Under the pieces are notes generated by a model, which was not told the origin of the DNA, did not search any database, and saw only the letters and a list, made by a program, of their open reading frames with translations. Source: Acinetobacter silvestris (GTDB taxonomy: Bacteria; Pseudomonadota; Gammaproteobacteria; Pseudomonadales; Moraxellaceae). Taken from it: 64,000 nt of DNA. Positions within the stretch are counted from its first letter, which is position 1; every line of letters starts with the position of its first letter. The stretch lies in assembly GCF_002135235.1 (NCBI RefSeq), contig NZ_NEGB01000002.1, positions 538,764 to 602,763 of the forward strand, read 5' to 3'. Of this stretch, positions 39,067 to 47,378 are shown piece by piece. Made by a program: the position numbers and the translations under genes.

Positions 39067-39777
39067 ATGCTAACATCTAATTTTAAAAAGTTCTTTTTGA
39101 GCAATGTATTAGCTCTTGCATTCACTATGCTGATTCTCATCTTTTATTTTCCAGTGGGTGGTGCAATTGATATGCACTTAATCCAACCCTTTATCGATGC
39201 ATCTGGAAGTTTTCCATATCGAGATAATTGGTATTTAGTTCACATCAATCATAAAATTTTTAAAAATATTCTCATCGCTGTTTATCTTGCATTTTTAATC
39301 CTATGGTTAGCTTCATTTAAAATACAACGATTAAAAACAAAGCGCTGGCTCTATGGTTATATGTTTTTCGTTTGTATCTTATCGACCTCAGTCATCGGAA
39401 TCTTAAAGTCACAGTCTGCACATGCATGTCCATGGGAGATGACGCAACCCACAACACTCGGCTATATTTGGAATTTTTCAGCCACGAATGGACATTGCTT
39501 TCCCGGTGGGCATGCCAGTACAGGCTTTGCTTTATTAACGGGTTTCTTTGTCTATCGCTTGGTACAACCAAAACTGGCTTATGCCTTTTTAGGTTTAGGT
39601 TTAGTGATTGGTTTTATTTTAGGATGGGGACAAATGATGCGGGGTGCCCACTTTCTCAGTCATAATCTATGGACAGGTTGGATTATTTTTGCATTTAACT
39701 TACTGCTCTATTGTTGTTTTTATAAAAAGTTTAAAGAGAATGCTCAAAATCTTGAAAGTAACGTTCCATCCGCATAG
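39067..39777 (+). CDS. PAP2 family membrane phosphatase near pmrCAB
   Basis: A 236-residue protein with about six membrane segments. The catalytic motifs are KSQSAHACPW (first), FPGGHAS (second) and RGAHFLSHNLWTGW (third; His and the downstream His/Asn region). It is a PAP2 phosphatase of the LpxE-like kind or a phosphatidylglycerol-phosphatase type; the substrate is not deducible. It is convergent with pmrB, and a role in lipid A phosphate handling beside PmrC is a reasonable inference only. Confidence 0.82.
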   Translation: MLTSNFKKFFLSNVLALAFTMLILIFYFPVGGAIDMHLIQPFIDASGSFPYRDNWYLVHINHKIFKNILIAVYLAFLILWLASFKIQRLKTKRWLYGYMFFVCILSTSVIGILKSQSAHACPWEMTQPTTLGYIWNFSATNGHCFPGGHASTGFALLTGFFVYRLVQPKLAYAFLGLGLVIGFILGWGQMMRGAHFLSHNLWTGWIIFAFNLLLYCCFYKKFKENAQNLESNVPSA

Positions 39778-39843
39778 ATTTTTTCTAAAGCTGCTTTAAC
39801 GTTCTCAGGTTACTTAGATATATTTAATTTAAAAGTAACATCA

Positions 39844-39891
39844 AAAGTCGATCTAGATAGGTTTTTTAAAGACTCCTATGAGATCGACTTT
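39844..39891. terminator. Long hairpin between PAP2 gene and pmrB
   Basis: AAAGTCGATCT (39844-39854) pairs with AGATCGACTTT (39881-39891), with an inner ATAGG/CCTAT stem and a 13-base loop. It separates convergent genes and may stop transcription in both directions. The T-run is modest. Confidence 0.5.
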
Positions 39892-39937
39892 ATGTATTTT
39901 ATTCGGACTCTCAATTTATCAAAATCAAGTACAAACG

Positions 39938-41263
39938 TTATGCATGATGATAAATTTTAGGAAGTTTAACCAATACACTTAAACCACCCAACTCACTACT
40001 TTGATCAAAGCTTAATTGACCACCCAACTGCTGAGTGGCTTTATCCACAATAGATAAGCCTAAACCGCTGCCCACTTCCAAATGATGATAAATACGATAA
40101 AAACGCTTGAGCACCTTATCATACATTTCTGCATCTATACCCGGCCCACTGTCTTCAATCTGTACATACGCATTATTCTCGACATCTTCAAATACCGAAA
40201 TATTAATAATCCCCGAAGGTGGCGTATATTTGATCGCATTATCAATCAGGTTAAAGATAATAGAATGAATCGATTGCTCGATACTTTGCATTTCAATCAA
40301 TTCATTGCGTTCAAAACCGAGATCAATCTCTTTTTCCATGGCGAGGTTCATCAATTGCTCAACACAATTCAACGCCACATCATTCAACTTAAACTTGGTA
40401 ATTTGAATATCATGACTCAAGGTCGCATCTTGTTTAGCCAATGATAAAAGTTGCGAAACCAAATGCTGCATCCGCGCCAAACCTTTACTTAAATTGACCA
40501 AATTTTCCTCATCAGGAAATTGGCTCATTAAAATTTTAGTTTGTAAATTCAATGCAGTAATCGGAGTTCTTAATTCATGTGCTGCGTCCGCAACAAATTG
40601 CCGTTGTTCTTGTTGTGCTATTGAAATCCGCTCAAACAGATGATTCATCTCATTAATCGTGGGAACCAATTCTTCTGGATATTGCGTATTTTGGATAGCC
40701 AGTAACGAATTGGAATCACGCTGTGCCAGTTCAGATTTAAAATCATCCAACGGTTTTAAACTACGTCGAATAATATAAATCAGTCCAAACAATGCGAAAG
40801 GAATAATCATCAAATAGGGTAAAAACATGGTCACAGCAAATTCTAAAGCCAAATGCTGTCGAACTTTTTTCTGTTGGCTCACTTGAATTTGAAAATCTTT
40901 GGTCGGCAATACATAGGTGATCCAATCCCCATGTAGCGATTCTTGCGAATAAAAACCCGCCTTTTGTTTCGGTTCAACCAAAAGATGATGCTCATGTGTG
41001 ACATCTGTTTTATCCGCATAAGCCCACACATCGACAAATAAGTCTTCCTCATGATAGCGTTTATGCTGATCAAAATTACTTTGCAAAGGCCGAGCATTTT
41101 GCGCAACACGTTCCGCTAAATATTCCATTTGTGCATCCAAAATTTCATTTATTTCTTCAAGAGAAATTTTGTATGCTGCCGTAATTAGAATACAGCCCAA
41201 TATCACACTAAAAATAGAGGTGTAACGTATGAGCTTTCTTTTTAAGGAATAATGTGTGGTCAT
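39938..41263 (-). CDS. pmrB: Sensor histidine kinase PmrB
   Basis: Inner-membrane kinase, 441 residues: an N-terminal helix (residues 13-30), a periplasmic loop to about 140, a second helix, HAMP-like linker, phospho-acceptor histidine 229 in FVADAAHELRTPI, and an ATPase domain (NLIDNAIKYTPPSG, DSGPGIDAEM, GSGLGLSIV). In Acinetobacter it phosphorylates PmrA in response to low pH or Fe3+ and polymyxins. The start is 5 bases after the pmrA stop, so the pair is translationally linked. No damage is seen. Confidence 0.94.
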   Translation of the reverse strand: MTTHYSLKRKLIRYTSIFSVILGCILITAAYKISLEEINEILDAQMEYLAERVAQNARPLQSNFDQHKRYHEEDLFVDVWAYADKTDVTHEHHLLVEPKQKAGFYSQESLHGDWITYVLPTKDFQIQVSQQKKVRQHLALEFAVTMFLPYLMIIPFALFGLIYIIRRSLKPLDDFKSELAQRDSNSLLAIQNTQYPEELVPTINEMNHLFERISIAQQEQRQFVADAAHELRTPITALNLQTKILMSQFPDEENLVNLSKGLARMQHLVSQLLSLAKQDATLSHDIQITKFKLNDVALNCVEQLMNLAMEKEIDLGFERNELIEMQSIEQSIHSIIFNLIDNAIKYTPPSGIINISVFEDVENNAYVQIEDSGPGIDAEMYDKVLKRFYRIYHHLEVGSGLGLSIVDKATQQLGGQLSFDQSSELGGLSVLVKLPKIYHHA

Positions 41264-41268
41264 ATGAC

Positions 41269-41958
41269 TTATACTTTTTGTGCCTGCCCTAACCGATATC
41301 CCAAACCACGAATGGTTCGGATAATGTCTTTACCCAATTTAGTGCGAATATGATGCACATAAACTTCAATCGTATTGCTGTTGACTTCACTGTCAAAATC
41401 GTAAAGTTTATCTTCTAAATTTGACTTCGAGAAAATTTTGTTTGGATGGGTCATTAACGGAATAAGAATTGCCCATTCACGATTCGATAATTCAACTTGC
41501 TCACCTTTGAGTGTCGCAATATGTTGATCAACATCTAAAACCACATCCCCATTACGTAAAATACTCGACTCTTGCCCCTGTTGTTGGCTATTGCCTCCAC
41601 TTACACGGCGTAATAAGGCATGAATACGTGCAACGAGCTCATCAAACTCATAGGGCTTAATCAGATAGTCATCCGCCCCAAGGTTTAATCCATCTACCCG
41701 ATTCTGCAATTGGTCACGGGCTGAAATGATTAGCACTGGAATGGCAACTCTTTGCCGAATTTGTTTCAGCACTTGCATGCCATCCATCATCGGCAAACCC
41801 AAATCCAATAAAATCAAATCAAATGTGTTTTGCGTTAATTGTTTTAAACCATCTAGACCATTATTGACCCATTCAACTTCAAATTGATGAAATCTGAGTA
41901 ACGTCATGGTGGACTCAGCAATCATAAAATCATCTTCAATCATTAAGATTTTAGTCAT
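41269..41958 (-). CDS. pmrA: Response regulator PmrA
   Basis: OmpR-family regulator, 229 residues. The receiver domain has the acidic pocket D9/D10, the phosphorylation site D52 (LILLDLGLP), and the conserved K near 102 (LIKPYEF). The winged-helix DNA-binding domain follows a linker of glutamines (SQQQGQ). It activates pmrC and its own operon. 5-base spacing to pmrB and 17 bases behind eptA (pmrC). Confidence 0.95.
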   Translation of the reverse strand: MTKILMIEDDFMIAESTMTLLRFHQFEVEWVNNGLDGLKQLTQNTFDLILLDLGLPMMDGMQVLKQIRQRVAIPVLIISARDQLQNRVDGLNLGADDYLIKPYEFDELVARIHALLRRVSGGNSQQQGQESSILRNGDVVLDVDQHIATLKGEQVELSNREWAILIPLMTHPNKIFSKSNLEDKLYDFDSEVNSNTIEVYVHHIRTKLGKDIIRTIRGLGYRLGQAQKV

Positions 41959-41975
41959 GGATTGATTTCCTCATC

Positions 41976-43637
41976 TCAACTATGCGGTACACATTGATGC
42001 AACATATTGTTATTTTGATCAATAACACCAGTTTGAATATCTAATAAGCTTAATAAACTTGGGAACAAATTATCCTGACTCAGGGTTTTAGTCTTTTGTT
42101 TTTCTAAACAATTGATCTGAGTCGCAGCATTATTTTTCCACGCATCTGAAAACCACATCATCATTGGAATATGGGTTTGTTGACTTGGTGCAATCCTATA
42201 AGGTGCGCCATGTAAATACATACCATGCTCACCAGTTGATTCACCATGATCAGATAAATACCAAAATGCAGTCCTATACTTCGGTTGATTCTTTAATGTT
42301 TCAATGACTAGATTTAAAATATGATCGGTATACACAATGGTATTATCATAAGAGTTAATTAAAGCTTGCGGTGTACAACCCTGAATTGCATTGGTGTCAC
42401 AAGTCGGTTTAAAACGTTGGAATTCTGCAGGTGCACGTTTGTAATACGCTGGTCCATGGCTGCCCATTTGATGTAAAACAATCAAATGCGGTGTTTCATC
42501 ATTTTTAGGAAGACTCTTAATATATTGGTCTAAGCTCTCGACTAAAACCTCATCTAAGCACTCACCATCCTTACACCATTTTTGTTTTAACGGTTCAGGA
42601 ATAACAAACTGTTCCACACGGTCACAAGTACCTTTACAGCCTGAATTATTATCAATCCATGTGACTTTATAACCAGCACGCTTCGCAACATCGAGTAAGC
42701 CTTCGCGATGACTGGCCAATTGTTCATCATAATCTTTACGTGGCATACCTGAAAACATACAAGGTACAGAAACAGCCGTTGCCGTACCACAAGAGCTGAC
42801 TTGACTAAAATTAACTAAGCCCGCTTGTTTCGATAATTCTGGATTGGTATTTTGGGCATAGCCATTTAAAGAAAAGCTTTCTGCACGAGCCGTTTCACCC
42901 ACCACCAAAACCACCAATTTAGGTAAGTTCGAGGTTGGGGTTTGTGCAGCAATATGTGCATCTTCCCCATAAGAAACTAGGGGTAAATCTTTTTTAGGGG
43001 CTTTTTTATGATAATAGGAAAAGGTCGAAGCAATCGTATTTTGCGGAGAAATCATGCCTTTAAGCTCACGATGTTCACGGAAAATCGCAGCATAATCGAC
43101 ATAGAAGATAAATAATAAACTGGCAATAACTGCAAAAGAAGCAACAATACTGGCTAGTTTTTTGAGCATTGATTTGCCAATACTGTCAGGTTTAATTTTG
43201 ACCCAAACAATTGCGACAATCGGCAAAACGACAAAACATAACGTCCAAATGAAAAATTGCGGTGAGAGTAAATCCACCACTTCCGATGGGTCTGTCTGCA
43301 TCAGATTTTGGACTTGATCAGGCGAAATAACCACACCCAGTGAATTCACAAAATAAGCACTAAATCCACCAATAAACACCAACAGAATTGCGACTGCTTT
43401 ACTGGTCCACTTCCATCCGAGTATATGTAAGATGAGATTATACAAAGCAATTAAAACACATGCCGTCGCGATTAAGAATAAATTAGCTTTAAGCCCTTGA
43501 TATGGCGTAAGTGTTTGTACTTTTTTTAAAAAATCAAAATTAAGAATTAATCCGAGCCAAACTGCTAAAATAAAATGGAAGGCGGTTTGAGATAAAATAA
43601 TTTCACGTTGTTTTATTCGCTGGATAAAATTTAGCAT
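41976..43637 (-). CDS. pmrC: Lipid A phosphoethanolamine transferase PmrC (EptA)
   Basis: Adds phosphoethanolamine to lipid A and lowers polymyxin binding. The 553-residue protein has five N-terminal membrane helices, then a periplasmic sulfatase-fold domain with the catalytic Thr in VVGETARAESFSLNGY, the metal-binding WIDNNSGCKGTCDRV region and the HGESTGEHGMYLHG motif. Order pmrC-pmrA-pmrB on one strand is the Acinetobacter arrangement. A promoter just upstream (43638-43823) is likely, but I see no confident PmrA box. Confidence 0.95.
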   Translation of the reverse strand: MLNFIQRIKQREIILSQTAFHFILAVWLGLILNFDFLKKVQTLTPYQGLKANLFLIATACVLIALYNLILHILGWKWTSKAVAILLVFIGGFSAYFVNSLGVVISPDQVQNLMQTDPSEVVDLLSPQFFIWTLCFVVLPIVAIVWVKIKPDSIGKSMLKKLASIVASFAVIASLLFIFYVDYAAIFREHRELKGMISPQNTIASTFSYYHKKAPKKDLPLVSYGEDAHIAAQTPTSNLPKLVVLVVGETARAESFSLNGYAQNTNPELSKQAGLVNFSQVSSCGTATAVSVPCMFSGMPRKDYDEQLASHREGLLDVAKRAGYKVTWIDNNSGCKGTCDRVEQFVIPEPLKQKWCKDGECLDEVLVESLDQYIKSLPKNDETPHLIVLHQMGSHGPAYYKRAPAEFQRFKPTCDTNAIQGCTPQALINSYDNTIVYTDHILNLVIETLKNQPKYRTAFWYLSDHGESTGEHGMYLHGAPYRIAPSQQTHIPMMMWFSDAWKNNAATQINCLEKQKTKTLSQDNLFPSLLSLLDIQTGVIDQNNNMLHQCVPHS

Positions 43638-43823
43638 TACTCTAATTACATTGTTTTACAGACATTTTAACTTAATCTATCAAACTTAAATAGAGCTTAA
43701 TACGACTAAACCCCAAAAATGTATCTTGTCATCAAAACAAACTTCCTTTTTTCTTTTTAGATTAATCCCCCTATTTTAGGCATCTGAAATACTTAGAAAT
43801 TTCTGCCCAGATTACAGATCAAT

Positions 43824-44165
43824 TTAGTTATACAAACTCATCCATCCAAACTGTTTGATATTCACTTTGCCATTTAGTAAATAAACACCCTCACTCGCCA
43901 ATTTAAGTTGCTGAATATTTTCACCTTGAGTATTCAGCTTATTCAAGCTAATTTTTCCTTGTGCATTAATCACTCTATGCCAAGGTATATCTGTTTCCGT
44001 TTCTAAATGTTTTAAAACATAACCGACCAAGCGTGCATGTTTGGGCAGACCAGCCATTTGTGCAATTTGTCCATAACTGGCGACTTTTCCATAAGGAATC
44101 CGAATGATGACTTCCAAAATGAGCCGCTTGAGTTCATTTGAAGTGCTATGTTTTAAATTTTGCAT
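43824..44165 (-). CDS. Alkyltransferase-like (Atl) protein, MGMT family
   Basis: A 113-residue DNA-binding domain of the O6-alkylguanine-DNA alkyltransferase family. The active-site motif reads PWHRV (W at residue 62) where true transferases have PCHRV, so it cannot accept alkyl groups. Atl proteins instead bind alkylated DNA and hand it to nucleotide excision repair. The residues IPYGKVASYGQIA and KHARLVGYVL (arginine finger) are typical. ATG 44165 is used; GTG 44168 lies directly before it. Confidence 0.9.
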   Translation of the reverse strand: MQNLKHSTSNELKRLILEVIIRIPYGKVASYGQIAQMAGLPKHARLVGYVLKHLETETDIPWHRVINAQGKISLNKLNTQGENIQQLKLASEGVYLLNGKVNIKQFGWMSLYN

Positions 44166-44274
44166 CACATTGACTCGAAAGCTGCTGAATTTATAATTTA
44201 TGCAAATGTATTGGATAAAAATTTATATTATGTTAAGGCTTACTTAGACATCAAGAACAACAAGAGTACTGTAC

Positions 44275-45246
44275 ATGAAAAGGACTTTTTCAAAACTATT
44301 TCTAACGGTTGCTTTGTCTTTAGGCACAGTTGCAATTTCAAGCGTCTCTACAAATATAATGGCTGCTGCAAGTATTGATATCCAAAGCGTCCTTCAACAA
44401 GAGCGTGTATGGGCAGGTCTGCAAACCAAACGGCTTAAAGTGGGTGATATTGACTGGGCTTATAGCGAAGGTGGACAAGTTGGAAAACCAACACTCATTC
44501 TTGTACATGGTTTATCAGGTAGCCGCGATAACTGGAATCGCTTTGCTCGCAACCTGACGCCCTATTATCATGTGGTCATTCCAGATTTACCTGGTCAAGG
44601 TGACAGTAAAGCTCCTGCTGACTTTGAATATTCAATCCCCAACATCACTGAAAAACTACGTCGTTTTGCAGAAGCGGGACAATTTGAAAAGGATGCTCAT
44701 ATTGCTGGTCACTCTATGGGCGGTGCAGTTGCACTACTTTATACTGCACAATATCCAATCGATACCAAATCATTATTTCTGATTGATAGTGCTGGTGTGT
44801 TTAAAAGCGCGAATACACCTTATTTAAAAGATCCAGCAACACTCAGAAACATGGTGGTGGCTAAACCCGGTGATTTAGATCGTCTATTAAACATTGCGAC
44901 GCATCTCCCTCCTTTTATTCCGAAAGAATTAAAAGATTCTCAGGAAAAAATGATGATTTCTCAATCTGTGAATACATCTAAGTTGGTAGAACAACTTATT
45001 TTAATGTCTAAAATGTATACGCCTGATAGCTTTGCCATTGCAACACGGGTGATTGATCAACCGGTGTTAATTGCATGGGGAGATAAAGATCAGATTATCA
45101 ATGTTGAGGCTGCGACTGAATTAAAAAACTTACTCAAGAATGCTCAAGCTCCGATTATTCTAAAAAATGTGGGTCATATGCCGATTATGGAACAAGAACA
45201 ATTGTTAGTTCAGCCCTATCTTGAGTTCTTAAATAAATACAAATAA
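44275..45246 (+). CDS. Exported alpha/beta hydrolase (lipase/esterase-like)
   Basis: A 323-residue secreted or periplasmic hydrolase. Signal peptide: MKRTFSKLFLTVALSLGTVAISS with a likely AAA cleavage site near 32. The oxyanion HGLSGSRDNW, the nucleophile elbow GHSMGGAVAL, an acid residue in WGDKDQIINVE, and the histidine in NVGHMPIMEQ complete the triad. It resembles Moraxella/Psychrobacter-type lipases. Single-gene unit, ended by a hairpin at 45263-45290. Confidence 0.87.
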   Translation: MKRTFSKLFLTVALSLGTVAISSVSTNIMAAASIDIQSVLQQERVWAGLQTKRLKVGDIDWAYSEGGQVGKPTLILVHGLSGSRDNWNRFARNLTPYYHVVIPDLPGQGDSKAPADFEYSIPNITEKLRRFAEAGQFEKDAHIAGHSMGGAVALLYTAQYPIDTKSLFLIDSAGVFKSANTPYLKDPATLRNMVVAKPGDLDRLLNIATHLPPFIPKELKDSQEKMMISQSVNTSKLVEQLILMSKMYTPDSFAIATRVIDQPVLIAWGDKDQIINVEAATELKNLLKNAQAPIILKNVGHMPIMEQEQLLVQPYLEFLNKYK

Positions 45247-45262
45247 GATTCAATTTTACAAA

Positions 45263-45290
45263 AGCCAAGTAAAACTTAATTTACTTGGCT
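45263..45290 (+). terminator. Hairpin after the hydrolase gene
   Basis: AGCCAAGTAAA-ACTTAA-TTTACTTGGCT: an 11-bp perfect stem, but without a T-run; probable 3'-end structure. Confidence 0.5.
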
Positions 45291-45447
45291 AATGTTCCTA
45301 GTAAATGTCCCATACATTCCACAGCTGTGCTCTCTTCCCCTAAAGTCTGAAGCTTAAATCATCCTCTAGCCTTGCTCACAGGCCTTGCTCTATCTATAAT
45401 CATAAAAATTTATTTAATATATAACAAATATTTGTGTGGAATTACAA

Positions 45448-46413
45448 ATGAATGAATCGTTCTCTGAACATGAGGTTCTCAACTGTTTTCAAACTCAGCT
45501 CTTACCGCTTTCAAAAAATTTAACTGAGATGCTAAATGAACATTTTAGTCATCAAACGGAACGACGTGGCTGTGGCTTTACGCAAGCAACACGCGTGATC
45601 GCAGACTTTATTAATTTGGCTGCTGATGAAACTGACTTTAAAGACTTTAAAGTTTTTAGTGATTACGACACTAAACGCTTAAGGACCATTCTCAGCACAG
45701 CTAAGTCCTATGGCTTAGACCTCAAAACTTGGCGTGATCTAGATCAAAATCACGAGGTACAATTATTCCTAAGCAAAGCATTAAAAAATGATGTTTTTTA
45801 TAATGCTTTAAATGCTGAAGTTAAATTTCAAAGCCAATTAAGAAGCATTGCTCAATATGTAAAACATGAAGAAAGCAAACTAATTTGTGATTTTTTAGAA
45901 GACATTATCTTAAGAAAATATGATTCACCCCTCATCGAACTTAAGAGCTTAGTGGAGAAACCGAAGGTCGGCTCATGCCCTATGGCTGAAAATTTCTTCC
46001 TTAAAATTGCACATCGAAAGTTTCTAAGACATGGTTTAATCAATATTTTTGTCAATGATAAAAATGAACCGATCCTTATCGAAAAAGTCAAAATGGGTGA
46101 TGACCATTCTTGTATCAACTTAGTCCCAGTCATCATGAATGGTATTCGTATTCCTGAAGGAAGTTTATTTTCAGTTCAATACAATGAAGCTAACATTCAA
46201 AAAATCGCCAACAAAACCTATAAAGGATTTGTCATTCCTCTCTCCGAAGTAGAGGGTTTTTGGTTTTTAAGATTAACTACTTTGGCAGTCTCTCCCCAAA
46301 ATAGACAACGTGCTTTTACCTCTCACTTTAAACAACAAATTGATAATGGATTGTTTAGTCCCGGCACCACACAATTAGCTCAATTAAAAACCGTGGCTTT
46401 GGAACAAATTTAG
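45448..46413 (+). CDS. Hypothetical protein in operon with HDAC-like gene
   Basis: A 321-residue cytoplasmic protein that I do not recognise. The first half is helical (coiled-coil-like segments), the second half is mixed, with a Cys in SCPMAENFF and a C-terminal basic helix (SHFKQQIDNGLF). ATG 45448 is used; a GTG at 45436 is in frame. The HDAC-family gene begins 15 bases later, so they are probably co-transcribed. Confidence 0.68.
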   Translation: MNESFSEHEVLNCFQTQLLPLSKNLTEMLNEHFSHQTERRGCGFTQATRVIADFINLAADETDFKDFKVFSDYDTKRLRTILSTAKSYGLDLKTWRDLDQNHEVQLFLSKALKNDVFYNALNAEVKFQSQLRSIAQYVKHEESKLICDFLEDIILRKYDSPLIELKSLVEKPKVGSCPMAENFFLKIAHRKFLRHGLINIFVNDKNEPILIEKVKMGDDHSCINLVPVIMNGIRIPEGSLFSVQYNEANIQKIANKTYKGFVIPLSEVEGFWFLRLTTLAVSPQNRQRAFTSHFKQQIDNGLFSPGTTQLAQLKTVALEQI

Positions 46414-46428
46414 ATTAGGTATTGAATT

Positions 46429-47298
46429 ATGTTGAAAGCTTGCTATTCCTCACGGTACTTTGCGCAAACGCATACCAATAGCATGGAAAAATTGACTGCT
46501 GTCGCCGAGGTTTTAGAGCAACAGCAAATTGCAGATTTGGTCGATCCGGAAAGTATTGATCATAAAATTTTATATTCAATTCATGATCCAAATTACGTAA
46601 AAGCCTTTATGACAGGCAAAAAACCACTCGCTACGACACAAGGTTTTAAGAATTGGACCCCACAATTTCGTGAAGCAATTTTATCCATTCAAGCCGGTCA
46701 ATTACTCGCAACCAGTATTGCATTCAAACAAGGAATTTCTGCAAATATTGCCCAAGGCTTCCATCATGCCGTGTATGAACGTGGCAATGCCTATTGCACC
46801 TTTAATGGGTTAGCTTTAATTGCCAAGCAATTTCCGCATAAGAAAATTTTTGTCCTTGACTGTGATCAGCACGGCGGCAATGGTACGGCTGAATATACGC
46901 AAAGCATTACTAATTTATATAATTTTAGTATTTATGCTTTAGCTTTTGGCTGCACATCATCTGAACGAAGTTTAACGCGGCATATTCATAATAAAAAAGG
47001 TTCCTTTGATGAATATGCTGAAGCCGTCGTAGAAGGTTTTGAGCATGCTCTGGATTGGCAAGCCGATTTAATTATTTATCAAGCAGGAATGGATTGTCAT
47101 CAAAATGATCGTTGTGGTTCTAAATGGTTTACCACTGAAATGCTGTATCAGCGTGATTTAATGGTGTTTAAGCTCGCAAAAAAATATGATATTCCAATCA
47201 TGTTTGTTCTGGCTGGTGGATATCAAAAACTCGATGATTTAGTACCATTGCATGTCAATACCTTTAAAGCGGCAAATCAAGTCTATTTCAACTCTTAA
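46429..47298 (+). CDS. Histone deacetylase superfamily protein
   Basis: A 289-residue arginase/deacetylase-fold enzyme, likely an acetylpolyamine or acetyl-protein amidohydrolase. The metal and catalytic residues are seen in QGFHHAVYERG (twin-His charge relay), VLDCDQHGGNGT (Asp/His ligands), AGMDCHQND (Asp ligand) and LAGGY. ATG 46429. Whether the substrate is a polyamine, acetoin-related molecule or protein is unknown; bacterial members differ. Confidence 0.88.
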   Translation: MLKACYSSRYFAQTHTNSMEKLTAVAEVLEQQQIADLVDPESIDHKILYSIHDPNYVKAFMTGKKPLATTQGFKNWTPQFREAILSIQAGQLLATSIAFKQGISANIAQGFHHAVYERGNAYCTFNGLALIAKQFPHKKIFVLDCDQHGGNGTAEYTQSITNLYNFSIYALAFGCTSSERSLTRHIHNKKGSFDEYAEAVVEGFEHALDWQADLIIYQAGMDCHQNDRCGSKWFTTEMLYQRDLMVFKLAKKYDIPIMFVLAGGYQKLDDLVPLHVNTFKAANQVYFNS

Positions 47299-47319
47299 TG
47301 GATCTATGACCGCGCATAA

Positions 47320-47347
47320 AAATGAAGGCTAAATGCCTTCATTTTTA
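47320..47347. terminator. Bidirectional terminator between HDAC-like and NhaP-like genes
   Basis: AATGAAGGC-TAAAT-GCCTTCATT followed by TTTT, between convergent genes. Confidence 0.75.
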
Positions 47348-47378
47348 TTTAGATTCGTTACTAGTTACGAAGATAGCT

